Positions 38,433-47,613 of a stretch of 64,000 nucleotides of DNA are shown piece after piece. The stretch spans positions 16,006-80,005 of the forward strand of contig NZ_JAIWQV010000003.1 of assembly GCF_026122795.1 (NCBI RefSeq). The letters run 5' to 3'. Position numbers and translations under genes: made by a program. The notes under the pieces are model-generated. The model saw only the letters and a program-made list of their open reading frames with translations, did no database searches and was not told where the DNA came from. Position 1 is the first letter of the stretch. Every line of letters begins with the position of its first letter. The stretch is from Buchnera aphidicola (Chaitophorus viminalis). GTDB lineage: Bacteria > Pseudomonadota > Gammaproteobacteria > Enterobacterales > Enterobacteriaceae.

Positions 38433-39122
38433 ATGACATTTCAAGTAATTTTTTTAAGACATGGTGAGAGTGAATGGAATCAATCTAATAGATTTACTGG
38501 ATGGTATGATGCTTCTTTAACAAAAAATGGAATTAAAGAAGCAAAACAAGCAGGAATTCTTTTAAAAAAACACAATTTTTCTTTTGATATTGCTTACACA
38601 TCTGTTTTAAAAAGAGCAATTTATACTTTATGGAGTGTATTAAAAAAAATAAATCAACCATGGTTGAAAGTTCATAAAACTTGGAGATTTAATGAAAGAC
38701 ATTATGGAGAATTACAAGGTTTTAACAAAGAAAATGTAATTCAAACATATGGTAAAAAAAAAATTATAGATTGGAGACGAAGTTTTAGAGTTGTTCCTCC
38801 TAAAATGAAAACTTTAAAAAATAAATTTTCTGGATATGATAAAAGATATTTTAATATGAAAGAAAAAGATATTCCTTATACAGAAAGTTTAGAATTAACT
38901 TTAAAAAGAGTATTACCATATTGGAATAATGTCATTCTTCCAGAAATGAAAAATAATAAAAAAATAATTGTTGTTGCTCATGGTAATTCTTTACGAGCTT
39001 TAATAACTTTTTTAGATAATATACGTGATGAAGATGTTCCAGATTTAAATATTCCGACAGGAAAACCATTTATATATGAATTTAATAAAAATTGCGAACC
39101 TATAAAATATTATTATTTATAA
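38433..39122 (+). CDS. gpmA: 2,3-bisphosphoglycerate-dependent phosphoglycerate mutase
   Basis: Interconverts 3- and 2-phosphoglycerate. The phosphohistidine His10 is in L-R-H-G-E-S-E-W-N, F-N-E-R-H-Y-G-E-L-Q-G is intact, and the second catalytic histidine is in V-A-H-G-N-S-L-R-A. 229 aa against 250 in E. coli: the protein stops right after K-Y-Y-Y-L, losing the flexible C-terminal tail that covers the active site in E. coli. AAAAGGAAA precedes the ATG. Confidence 0.96.
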   Translation: MTFQVIFLRHGESEWNQSNRFTGWYDASLTKNGIKEAKQAGILLKKHNFSFDIAYTSVLKRAIYTLWSVLKKINQPWLKVHKTWRFNERHYGELQGFNKENVIQTYGKKKIIDWRRSFRVVPPKMKTLKNKFSGYDKRYFNMKEKDIPYTESLELTLKRVLPYWNNVILPEMKNNKKIIVVAHGNSLRALITFLDNIRDEDVPDLNIPTGKPFIYEFNKNCEPIKYYYL

Positions 39123-39203
39123 AAAAAATAATAAATATAATGTTTGTAAATTTATAAAAACTCTATAATATATTTTAAAAAATCATAAAATTAAAGGAAT
39201 CAT

Positions 39204-40166
39204 ATGATTAAAAAAATAGCAGTTCTAACTAGTGGAGGTGATTCTCCAGGAATGAATTCTGCTATTCAAAGCATAGTTCGAATTGCTTATAATAAAAACA
39301 TTAAAGTTGTAGGAATTTTAAATGGTTATTTAGGATTATGTCAAAATAATATGATTACATTAAATAAAAATAATACATCTAATATTTTAAATAGAGGAGG
39401 AACAATTCTTGGTACAGCGCGTTATTTAAAATTTTATAAAAAAGAAAACAGAGAAATTGCAATTAAAAATATGAAAAAAAAAGGAATTAACGCATTAATT
39501 GTAATTGGGGGCAATGGAACATATACTGGAGCTTATAAATTATATAAAATGAATTTTCCATGTATTGGAATTCCAGGAACTATCGATAATGATATTTATG
39601 GAACAGATTATACGATTGGTTATAGTACAGCATTAGAAACAGTAGTACAAGCAATGGATAAAATTCGTGATACATCTTGTTCACATCAAAGAATTTCTAT
39701 TATAGAAATTATGGGAAGAAATTGTGGAGATTTAACTCTTTTTGCTGCTATTGCTAGTGGTTGTGAATTTATAATTATTCCAGAAATTCCATATAATGAA
39801 GAAAAATTAATTTTTAATATTAAAAAAAATATAAAATTAGGAAATAAAAATGCTATTATTGCTATAACTGAAAAAATTTGTAATGTAAAAAAATTAGCAA
39901 AAAAAATTGAAAAAAAAATTAATAAAGAAACTCGATCTACTATTCTTGGTCATATACAAAGAGGAGGTTCTCCTGTTTCTTTTGATAGAATTTTAGCTTT
40001 TAAAATGAGTTTATTAGCAATTAAATTATTGTTAAAAAAGCAATTTGGACAATGTATAGGAATTAAAAATAATAAAATAATTCATTATGATTTAAAACAT
40101 TTTTCTAAATCTAAACATAAAAAACTAAAAAAAAAATTAATACAATTAGTATCTAACTTATATTAA
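39204..40166 (+). CDS. pfkA: 6-phosphofructokinase
   Basis: ATP-dependent phosphorylation of fructose 6-phosphate. 320 aa, E. coli PfkA length. G-G-D-S-P-G-M-N at the N-terminus, G-G-N-G-T-Y near residue 101 (G-G-D-G-S-Y in E. coli), the catalytic G-T-I-D-N-D-I near residue 124 and I-E-I-M-G-R-N-C-G-D. The G-G-D to G-G-N change at the ATP/Mg loop is a notable substitution (E. coli Asp103). AAGGAA precedes the ATG. Convergent with tpiA. Confidence 0.95.
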   Translation: MIKKIAVLTSGGDSPGMNSAIQSIVRIAYNKNIKVVGILNGYLGLCQNNMITLNKNNTSNILNRGGTILGTARYLKFYKKENREIAIKNMKKKGINALIVIGGNGTYTGAYKLYKMNFPCIGIPGTIDNDIYGTDYTIGYSTALETVVQAMDKIRDTSCSHQRISIIEIMGRNCGDLTLFAAIASGCEFIIIPEIPYNEEKLIFNIKKNIKLGNKNAIIAITEKICNVKKLAKKIEKKINKETRSTILGHIQRGGSPVSFDRILAFKMSLLAIKLLLKKQFGQCIGIKNNKIIHYDLKHFSKSKHKKLKKKLIQLVSNLY

Positions 40167-40201
40167 TTTAAATTTTTAGTTTTATGAAATATTAATAATA
40201 A

Positions 40202-40963
40202 TTAATTTTTAGAAGAAATTTGAATCATTTTTAAAAAATTTTTATAATTTAAAGATCCTGATCCAATTAATACTCCATCTACATATTTTTGACATATAAT
40301 ATCTTTTATATTTTCAGTAGATACAGAACCACCATATTGCATATAAAATTTTATATTAGTATTGTCGCTTTTATAAATTATATATTTTTTTATAAATTTT
40401 AAAATTTTATTTATTAAAATTGGAGATGCATTTGTTCCAGTTCCAATAGCCCATATAGGTTCATAAGCAATTAAAGTATTATTAAAAGCATTTTTTCCAC
40501 ATATTAAAAATATTTCATCAATTTGTTTTTTTAAAATACTTTTTGTTAATCCTGATTTTTTTTCATTTTTAGTTTCTCCAATACATAATATTGGAATTAA
40601 ATTATTTATTTTTGTACAATAAAATTTTTTAGCTACTAATAAATTATTTTCAAAATGATTTTTTCTTCTTTCAGAATGACCTAAAATAACATATTTTGCT
40701 CCAATTTCTTGCACCATATAAGTAGATATTTCTCCAGTGAAAGCTCCTTGATAATTATAATCAACATTTTGAACAGCAAAAGATAATTTTAAATTTTTCA
40801 TACATTTTTTCATATATTCTATATATATAATTGGAGGAGATAGAATAATTGTATTTTTTTTAAAGTACTTTTTATAATCAAAACTTATTTTTTTAATAAA
40901 TTTTTGTACTAAAATTTTATCTCCATTTAACTTCCAATTAGCAATAATTATGGGTTTAAGCAT
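40202..40963 (-). CDS. tpiA: triosephosphate isomerase
   Basis: Interconverts dihydroxyacetone phosphate and glyceraldehyde 3-phosphate. 253 aa. Active-site residues are all present: Asn9 and Lys11 in A-N-W-K-L-N-G, His in L-G-H-S-E-R-R and Glu in Y-E-P-I-W-A-I-G-T-G, followed by the phosphate loop Y-G-G-S-V and G-V-L-I-G-S-G-S-L. In E. coli pfkA and tpiA are also close neighbours. Confidence 0.97.
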   Translation of the reverse strand: MLKPIIIANWKLNGDKILVQKFIKKISFDYKKYFKKNTIILSPPIIYIEYMKKCMKNLKLSFAVQNVDYNYQGAFTGEISTYMVQEIGAKYVILGHSERRKNHFENNLLVAKKFYCTKINNLIPILCIGETKNEKKSGLTKSILKKQIDEIFLICGKNAFNNTLIAYEPIWAIGTGTNASPILINKILKFIKKYIIYKSDNTNIKFYMQYGGSVSTENIKDIICQKYVDGVLIGSGSLNYKNFLKMIQISSKN

Positions 40964-40986
40964 ATATCTCTCTTTATAAAATAAGA

Positions 40987-41008
40987 ATTATATTTTTTTT
41001 TTTTTTTT
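40987..41008 (-). promoter_or_regulatory. TATAAT preceded by a 16-adenine tract upstream of tpiA
   Basis: On the minus strand a run of 16 A (40993-41008) abuts a perfect TATAAT (40987-40992), 24 bases before the tpiA start codon. An A-tract could bend DNA or act like an UP element, but no -35 hexamer is recognisable and the leader would be very short. Confidence 0.4.
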
Positions 41009-41020
41009 AAATTTTTATTT

Positions 41021-41078
41021 AATTTATAGTATTTCAAAGTATTAAAATAGAGATTAATTCTTTGTAGTACTATAAATT
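41021..41078. repeat. imperfect 19-base inverted repeat in rpsA-tpiA gap
   Basis: Arms 41021-41039 and 41060-41078 with a 20-base loop: 11 perfect pairs, then a G-U, an A-T, one mismatch and 5 further pairs. In E. coli ihfB follows rpsA; no trace of it is visible in this 192-base gap. It may mark the 3' end of the rpsA transcript. Confidence 0.4.
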
Positions 41079-41155
41079 TAAAAAATTTTAAATAAATTTT
41101 TTTTTTTGTGGTTTTAAACTATATACGATTATTCTTTATATTATGAATATAATTT

Positions 41156-42748
41156 TTATAGATTTTTTTTTAGTAAATCATATTTTAAAAAAGATAAATA
41201 AATTAATTTATTTTTATGATCAATATCATAAATTAAAAATTCTAAAATTTTATTCTTTTTTAAAATAGAGATTTGTTGATTAATATCAATTTTTTCAAGA
41301 TTTGAAAAAATTATTATACCATTAATATTCTTTTCTAAAGAAATAACTATTTTTTCTTTTGAAGAAATAGATTGTAATTGTCCTTTTACAATAGAATATT
41401 TTTTATTTTTTTTAATATATTTATTAAATGGATCTTTTTTAAGATGTTTAATACCTAAAGATATTCTTTCTCTATCAGCATCAACTTGTAACACTATAGC
41501 AGAAATTTTGTCTCCTTTTTTATATTTTTTTACAGCTTCTTCTCCTGGAACAATCCAATCTATGTCAGATAAATGAACTAATCCATCAATTCCATCTTTT
41601 AATCCTACAAAAATTCCAAAATCTGTAATAGATTTTATAATTCCATCTACTTTTGTTCCTTTTTTATTTAATTTATAAAATTTTTTCCATGGATTTAAAG
41701 TACATTGTTTTAATCCTAAAGAAATACGTCTTCTTTCTTCATCAATATCTAAAATCATTACTTCAATAATATCATTTAATTTTACTACTTTAGATGGATG
41801 TATATTTTTATTTGTCCAATTCATTTCAGAAATATGTACTAAACCTTCAATTCCTTCTTCAATTTCTACAAAACATCCATAATCTGTTAAATTAGTAACT
41901 CTTCCAGAAATTTTAGATTTTTCTGGATATCTTTTAGAGATCATATACCATGGATCTTCACCTAATTGTTTTAAACCTAATGATACTCTTGTTTTATCTT
42001 TATCAAATTTCAGAACTTTAATTAAAATTTCTTCTCCAATATGAACTATTTCACTAGGATGTTTTACTCTTTTCCAAGCCATATCTGTAATATGTAATAA
42101 TCCATCTACTCCACCTAAATCGATAAAAGCACCATAGTCTGTTAAATTTTTTACAATTCCTTTTAATTTTAATCCTTCTTCGAGACTATTTAATAATTGA
42201 TCACGTTCAGCACTATTTTCAGATTCAATCACAGCTCTTCTAGAAACTACAACATTATTTCTTTTACGATCTATTTTAATTACTTTAAATTCTAATTTTT
42301 TTCCTTCTAAATGTGATGTTTCTCGAATAGGTCGAATATCTACTAAAGATCCTGGTAAAAATGCTCGAATATCTTTTAGTTCAACAGTAAATCCTCCTTT
42401 GACTTTACCGTTAATTATTCCTTCAATTGTAGTAGAATTTTCATAAATTTTTTCTAAATTTAACCATGATTGATATCTCTTTGCTTTTTCACGTGATAAA
42501 ATAGTAGTTCCAAAACCATCTTCTACTGTATCTAATGCTACTTGAACTATATCTCCTATTTTTACTTCTATTTTTCCAGTTTCATTTTTAAATTGTTCAA
42601 TAGGTATTTGAGATTCTGATTTTAATCCAGAATCTATAATAACATTTTCTTTATTAATAGAAATTACAGTTCCTGAAATAATTGATCCTGGTTTAGTATT
42701 ATTAAGTTTTAATGAATTTTCAAATAATTGGGAAAATGATTCTTTCAT
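41156..42748 (-). CDS. rpsA: 30S ribosomal protein S1
   Basis: mRNA-binding ribosomal protein needed for initiation on most messages. 530 aa (E. coli 557). Six S1/OB repeats can be traced. Repeats 3-5, with [20 protein letters not shown] and [10 protein letters not shown], are well conserved. Repeat 6 (from about residue 445) is degraded and lacks the G-A-F-V type core, and the tail beyond it is lost. Part of the E. coli-like cmk-rpsA arrangement. Confidence 0.96.
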   Translation of the reverse strand: MKESFSQLFENSLKLNNTKPGSIISGTVISINKENVIIDSGLKSESQIPIEQFKNETGKIEVKIGDIVQVALDTVEDGFGTTILSREKAKRYQSWLNLEKIYENSTTIEGIINGKVKGGFTVELKDIRAFLPGSLVDIRPIRETSHLEGKKLEFKVIKIDRKRNNVVVSRRAVIESENSAERDQLLNSLEEGLKLKGIVKNLTDYGAFIDLGGVDGLLHITDMAWKRVKHPSEIVHIGEEILIKVLKFDKDKTRVSLGLKQLGEDPWYMISKRYPEKSKISGRVTNLTDYGCFVEIEEGIEGLVHISEMNWTNKNIHPSKVVKLNDIIEVMILDIDEERRRISLGLKQCTLNPWKKFYKLNKKGTKVDGIIKSITDFGIFVGLKDGIDGLVHLSDIDWIVPGEEAVKKYKKGDKISAIVLQVDADRERISLGIKHLKKDPFNKYIKKNKKYSIVKGQLQSISSKEKIVISLEKNINGIIIFSNLEKIDINQQISILKKNKILEFLIYDIDHKNKLIYLSFLKYDLLKKNL

Positions 42749-42772
42749 ATTAATCTTTTACTAAATATTAAT

Positions 42773-42807
42773 AAACTTTTTAAAAAATCAGTTTTAATAA
42801 AAAGTTT
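42773..42807 (-). repeat. 10-bp hairpin between cmk and rpsA
   Basis: Arms 42773-42782 and 42798-42807 (perfect, one C-G pair), 15-base loop, in the 96-base leader between cmk and rpsA. It lies 25-60 bases upstream of the rpsA start. E. coli rpsA has a structured, autoregulated leader; whether this is its remnant is speculative. Confidence 0.3.
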
Positions 42808-42844
42808 TTAAAATTACTTTAACTATTTCCATGTTAAAGAGTGT

Positions 42845-43522
42845 TTATAACATTTTTAATTTTTTATAAATATATTTCATAGATACTTGTACAGTTTCTT
42901 TAAAATTCATATTAGTAGAATTAATGATTATAGCATCTTTAGCAGGTTTTAAAGGACAAATTATACGGTTTTCATCTTGATAATCACGTTTTTTGAGTTC
43001 TTTATTTAAAGTTTTTAAATCAATTTTAAAACCTCTGTTTTGTAAATCTATAAAACGTCTTTTTAATCTTATTTTAAATTTAGTTTTTAAAAATATTTTT
43101 AAAATAGCATCAGGAAAAACAATTGTCCCCATATCTCTTCCATTAGTCACTAATCCTGGAAATTTTTTATATGATCTTTGTGTGTGTAAAAGCCATTCTC
43201 GTATATATGGTAATTTAGCAATTTTAGAAGCCATCATAGAAATCTTTTGAGAATGTATTTTATTTGAGATATCAATATCATGAAAAAATATTTTTAATTC
43301 ATTACGAATAATTTTAAAATTAAATTTTAAATTTTCTAATTTAAAAATTATTTTTTTATTTAAAGATAAATTATATTTCAAAATAAAAAAAGCAGTAATT
43401 CTATACATATATCCTGATTCTAAAATATGCCATTTTAATTTTTTTGATATAGCATAAGTTAATGTACTTTTTCCAACACCACTAGGTCCATCAATAGTTA
43501 TTACTGGGATAATTTTTTTCAT
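42845..43522 (-). CDS. cmk: cytidylate kinase
   Basis: Phosphorylates CMP and dCMP. 225 aa (E. coli 227). P-loop G-P-S-G-V-G-K-S-T at residues 12-20; L-E-S-G-Y-M-Y-R near residue 35 (D-S-G-A-L-Y-R in E. coli); T-N-G-R-D-M-G-T-I-V-F-P near residue 126; and D-S-T-like I-I-N-S-T-N-M near the C-terminus. Lies between aroA and rpsA as in E. coli. Confidence 0.95.
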   Translation of the reverse strand: MKKIIPVITIDGPSGVGKSTLTYAISKKLKWHILESGYMYRITAFFILKYNLSLNKKIIFKLENLKFNFKIIRNELKIFFHDIDISNKIHSQKISMMASKIAKLPYIREWLLHTQRSYKKFPGLVTNGRDMGTIVFPDAILKIFLKTKFKIRLKRRFIDLQNRGFKIDLKTLNKELKKRDYQDENRIICPLKPAKDAIIINSTNMNFKETVQVSMKYIYKKLKML

Positions 43523-43582
43523 ATATTATTTAATTATATTAATAAATTTTATTAATAAATATTTTTATATTATTTATATTTT

Positions 43583-44869
43583 TTAATTATATTTACATAT
43601 AGAATAAAATTTTAAAAAATAATCAGGAAAAGTTTTATTAATACATTTTGGATTTAAAATAATTACTGGAGTTCCAGATAAAGATAATAAAGAAAAACAC
43701 ATTGCTATACGATGATCATTATATGTACTAATTTCTACTTTAGGAATTTTTTTTGGAGGAATAATAGTTAAATAATCATTTCCTTCTGTAATAATAGCTC
43801 CAACTTTTTTTAGCTCATGAGACATAGCATATAAACGATCTGTTTCTTTAACTCTCCAATTATAAATATTTCTAATAGTTGTTTTTCCTTTAGCAAATAA
43901 AGCTGTTATAGCAATTGTCATTGCAGCATCTGGAATATCATTTAAATCCATATCAATAGAATGTAATTCTTTTTTAGAACATTGAATATAGTTTTTTCCG
44001 AAAGTAATTTTAGCTCCCATTTTTTCTAAAATAGAAGCAAATTTTATATCTCCTTGTATGCTGTTTTTTCCAATTCCTAAGACATTAACTGTTCCTCCTT
44101 TAATTGCAGCTGCAGATAGAAAATAAGAAGCTGATGAAGCATCACCTTCTATAAAATATTTTTTTGGAGAAATATAATTTTGATTACCTGTAATAAAAAA
44201 TTCTTTATAATTACGATTAATAACTTTAATTCCAAAATCTTTCATCATTTGTATAGTAAGATCAATATATGGCTTAGAAACTAAGTTTCCTTGAATTAAA
44301 ATTTGTGTATTATTTTTTAATATTGGAGATGCTAATAATAAACCTGTTAAAAATTGACTAGAAATACTTCCATTTAAAAAAATTATTCCACCTTTAAATC
44401 CTCCTTTAATATAAATTGGTACATTATTTTTTTGTTTTAAATATTTAAATTTAGCGTTTCCTTGTTTTAATGCATCAATTAAATGTTTAATAGGTCTTTG
44501 TTGCATTCTTTTATCTCCAGTAATAATAATATTATTACTTTTAATAGATAATACAGATAATAAAGATCGTACTGCAGTACCTGCGTTTCCTAAAAATAAA
44601 GTAATATTTTTATTTATAGGAAAATTTTTTCCTTGACCATAAATTTTACAAAAAGTATTATTCTTTGAAAGAATATATTTTATTCCTAATTTTTGTAAAG
44701 CATATAACATATATTTAACATCATCACTATATAATATGTTTTTTAAAACAGTCTTTCCATAAGACATTGCTGAAAGAAGTAATGCACGATTTGTAATACT
44801 TTTTGAACCAGGAAGATATATATCACCTTCTATTTTTATAGGAGGTTGAATGATTATTTTTTTTATCAT
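43583..44869 (-). CDS. aroA: 3-phosphoshikimate 1-carboxyvinyltransferase (EPSP synthase)
   Basis: Makes EPSP in the shikimate pathway leading to chorismate, precursor of the tryptophan made by trpDCBA. 428 aa (E. coli 427). P-G-S-K-S-I-T-N-R at residues 20-28, L-G-N-A-G-T-A-V-R-S near residue 92, the G-D-A-S-S-A-S-Y-F block and K-E-T-D-R are all conserved. Follows serC as in E. coli. Confidence 0.97.
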   Translation of the reverse strand: MIKKIIIQPPIKIEGDIYLPGSKSITNRALLLSAMSYGKTVLKNILYSDDVKYMLYALQKLGIKYILSKNNTFCKIYGQGKNFPINKNITLFLGNAGTAVRSLLSVLSIKSNNIIITGDKRMQQRPIKHLIDALKQGNAKFKYLKQKNNVPIYIKGGFKGGIIFLNGSISSQFLTGLLLASPILKNNTQILIQGNLVSKPYIDLTIQMMKDFGIKVINRNYKEFFITGNQNYISPKKYFIEGDASSASYFLSAAAIKGGTVNVLGIGKNSIQGDIKFASILEKMGAKITFGKNYIQCSKKELHSIDMDLNDIPDAAMTIAITALFAKGKTTIRNIYNWRVKETDRLYAMSHELKKVGAIITEGNDYLTIIPPKKIPKVEISTYNDHRIAMCFSLLSLSGTPVIILNPKCINKTFPDYFLKFYSICKYN

Positions 44870-44935
44870 GTAATTAGAACCATATTATGTTCTTTTATAA
44901 AATAAATATTTAAAAAAATATTTTTAAACATTAAA

Positions 44936-46027
44936 TTATAACGAACTATATTTTTTTTTAAAATATAACATAAATTTAACTAATTTTTTTATTCCTGCCA
45001 AAGGCATGGAATTATATATAGAAGCTCGAATACCTCCAGCTATTTTATGATTTTTTAATGCATATAAATTATTTAATTGTGCTTCTTTTACAAATAAATT
45101 ATCTAAAAACTTATTTTTTAATTGAAATACTACATTCATTTGAGATCTGTTTTTTTTATGTACAAAATTTTTATAAAAATTACTTGAATCAATCACTTGA
45201 TATAATAATTTAGATTTTTCTTGATTGATTTCTTCTATTTTTTGAATTCCTCCTATTTTTTTTAACCATTTAAAAATTAAGCTTGATAAATACCATGAAA
45301 AATTTGTTGGAGTATTAAAAAGAGAATCATAATTATACATAATATTATAATCTAATATAGATGGAGTGAATTTTTTTGATTTTTTTAATAATTCTTTTTT
45401 TACAATTATAATTGTAAGACCTGAAGCTCCAATATTTTTTTGTGCACTTGCATAAATTAAAGAATATTTACTAATATCAATTACACGTGATAATAATGTA
45501 GATGAAAAATCTCCTATTATATTTTTATTTTTAAAAATTGGTTCTTCATAAATTGCTATACCTTCAATTGTTTCATTTGGACAATAATGTATATAATCTG
45601 AATTTAAATTAATATTCCATTTATGATAAGGAAGAACATATTTAATATTATCTATTTCTTGAAGAACATGAATGATATTAGTTTTACAATATTTTTGTGC
45701 TTCTTCAGCAGCTTTTTTAGACCAATAACCACTATAAATATAATCTACTTGACTGTTTTTTTCTGATAAATTCATCGGAATAGCAGAAAATTGACCTCTT
45801 GCACCACCATGACAAAATAATATTTCATAATTATTTGGTATATTTAATAATTCTCGTAAATCATTTTTAGAATTTTTTTGTAATTCTAAAAATTCTTTGC
45901 TTCTGTGACTGATTTCTAAAATAGAAGATCCTAGATTACACCAATTTCTAAAATCTTGATGAGCTTTTTTCATAACTGAAATTGGTAACATAGATGGACC
46001 AGCGCTAAAATTATAAATATAGTTCAT
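44936..46027 (-). CDS. serC: phosphoserine aminotransferase
   Basis: PLP aminotransferase making phosphoserine (and 4-phosphohydroxythreonine for PLP synthesis). 363 aa (E. coli 362). N-F-S-A-G-P-S-M-L-P at the start, C-H-G-G-A-R-G-Q-F near residue 73, the PLP lysine in Y-A-S-A-Q-K-N-I-G-A-S-G and G-G-I-R-A-S-I-Y-N near the C-terminus. First gene of serC-aroA. Confidence 0.97.
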   Translation of the reverse strand: MNYIYNFSAGPSMLPISVMKKAHQDFRNWCNLGSSILEISHRSKEFLELQKNSKNDLRELLNIPNNYEILFCHGGARGQFSAIPMNLSEKNSQVDYIYSGYWSKKAAEEAQKYCKTNIIHVLQEIDNIKYVLPYHKWNINLNSDYIHYCPNETIEGIAIYEEPIFKNKNIIGDFSSTLLSRVIDISKYSLIYASAQKNIGASGLTIIIVKKELLKKSKKFTPSILDYNIMYNYDSLFNTPTNFSWYLSSLIFKWLKKIGGIQKIEEINQEKSKLLYQVIDSSNFYKNFVHKKNRSQMNVVFQLKNKFLDNLFVKEAQLNNLYALKNHKIAGGIRASIYNSMPLAGIKKLVKFMLYFKKKYSSL

Positions 46028-46129
46028 TTTTTTCCATTTTAAATTAAATTATTATTTATATAATCGATGTAAAAATATTTAAATTTATTTATAAAATTTT
46101 TATTTAAAAAATTTAATTTTATATATATT

Positions 46130-47422
46130 TTATGAAATAAGTTTTAAACCATTCATATATTTTTTACGTAATATTTTGGGTATTTTTATTGCTCCGTTTT
46201 GTAATTGATAGTTTTCAAGTATTGCTGCTAATATTCTACCTATAGCTAATCCAGAACCATTTAAAGTATGAACTGAAACATATTTATTATTTTTTTTACT
46301 AAAATAACGAGCTTGTATACGTTGAGCTTGAAAATCAAGCATATTAGAACATGAAGAAACTTCAATATAAGATTTATGTGAAGGAAACCATACTTCTAAA
46401 TCATATGTTTTTGCAGATGAAAAGTTTGTTTCACCTGTACATAAAAGAATTTTTCTATAAGGTAATTTTAATAATTTTAAAATTTTTTCTGCATGTAATG
46501 TGATTTTTTCTAATGCATCACAAGATTTTTTTGGATGGGTAATATGCACTAACTCTACTTTATCGAATTGATTTAATCTAATTAAACCTTGAAAATCTCG
46601 ACCATAAGAATTAGATTCTGATCTAAAACATGGAGTTTTAGCTACAAACATATAAGGTAATTTAGATTTTTTTAAAATTTTATTTTGTACTAAATTAGTT
46701 AAAGGTACTTCAGCTGTAGGAATTAAAAAATTTTTTTTAAGTTTTTTTTCTTTAGTTGTATATACACCAAATAAATTAGAGTGAAATTTAGGTAATTGTC
46801 CAGTACCATATAAACACTCTTCATTAACAATATATGGAACATATATTTCTTTATATTTATGTTTTTTAATATGAATATCTAACATAAATTGACCTAAAAT
46901 CCTATATAATTTAGCAATAATTCCTTTCATAATAAAAAAATTTGTACCTGAAATTTTTGCAGAAGTTTTCCAATCAAAACCATTTATTTTTTTTCCTAAT
47001 TGTAAATGATTTTTTATTAAAAATTTTTGTTTTTTTATTTTTCCCCAAGTATATATAATTTTATTATCATGTGAGTTTTGTCCAAAAGGTACATCTTTTA
47101 ATGTAATATTAGGTAAATTCACAGAAAAATCATAAATTTTTTTTTTTATAGTTTTAAATTTTTTTTTATATTTATTTAATTTTTTACTTAAAAGAATATT
47201 TTTTTGAATAATTTTTTTTTGATCTTTTATTGAATTTTTTATATTTCCAATAAATTTAGAGTTATTTTTTTGAATTGATCTTAAATTTTCTGTTTTAAAT
47301 TGTATATTTTTTCTTTTTTTTTCCAATTTTTTAAATTTTTTAATATCTAAAAAAAAACCTTTTTTTGATAAATTTAAAGCAATTTTTTTTATATTTTTTC
47401 TTAAAAATTTTGAATTAATCAT
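46130..47422 (-). CDS. serS: seryl-tRNA synthetase
   Basis: Class II synthetase charging serine tRNAs, including the tRNA-Ser(UGA) gene in this window. 430 aa, same as E. coli. An N-terminal lysine-rich antiparallel coiled coil (residues ~25-100) grips the long variable arm. Catalytic motif 2 has F-R-S-E, and motif 3 is G-S-G-L-A-I-G-R near residue 393. Divergent from trxB. Confidence 0.97.
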   Translation of the reverse strand: MINSKFLRKNIKKIALNLSKKGFFLDIKKFKKLEKKRKNIQFKTENLRSIQKNNSKFIGNIKNSIKDQKKIIQKNILLSKKLNKYKKKFKTIKKKIYDFSVNLPNITLKDVPFGQNSHDNKIIYTWGKIKKQKFLIKNHLQLGKKINGFDWKTSAKISGTNFFIMKGIIAKLYRILGQFMLDIHIKKHKYKEIYVPYIVNEECLYGTGQLPKFHSNLFGVYTTKEKKLKKNFLIPTAEVPLTNLVQNKILKKSKLPYMFVAKTPCFRSESNSYGRDFQGLIRLNQFDKVELVHITHPKKSCDALEKITLHAEKILKLLKLPYRKILLCTGETNFSSAKTYDLEVWFPSHKSYIEVSSCSNMLDFQAQRIQARYFSKKNNKYVSVHTLNGSGLAIGRILAAILENYQLQNGAIKIPKILRKKYMNGLKLIS

Positions 47423-47613
47423 GAAATTCTACTCATTAGATATATTTTTAATACAAAATATTCATATAAAAATAATTATATATTTTAAAAAATGTTTTTA
47501 AAACATATTAAATTCTAAAGAATATAGATATAATTTATATATAAATTTTGATGATTATATTATACTATAACTTCTATAAATAACTATAAATAGATAATAA
47601 AAATTTAAAATTT
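47423..47613. other. divergent serS/trxB intergenic region
   Basis: 191 bases. Contains a perfect odd dyad ATGTTTT-T-AAAACAT at 47492-47506 and, nearer trxB, loosely repeated CTATA-type units. No promoter can be singled out with confidence. Confidence 0.3.
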
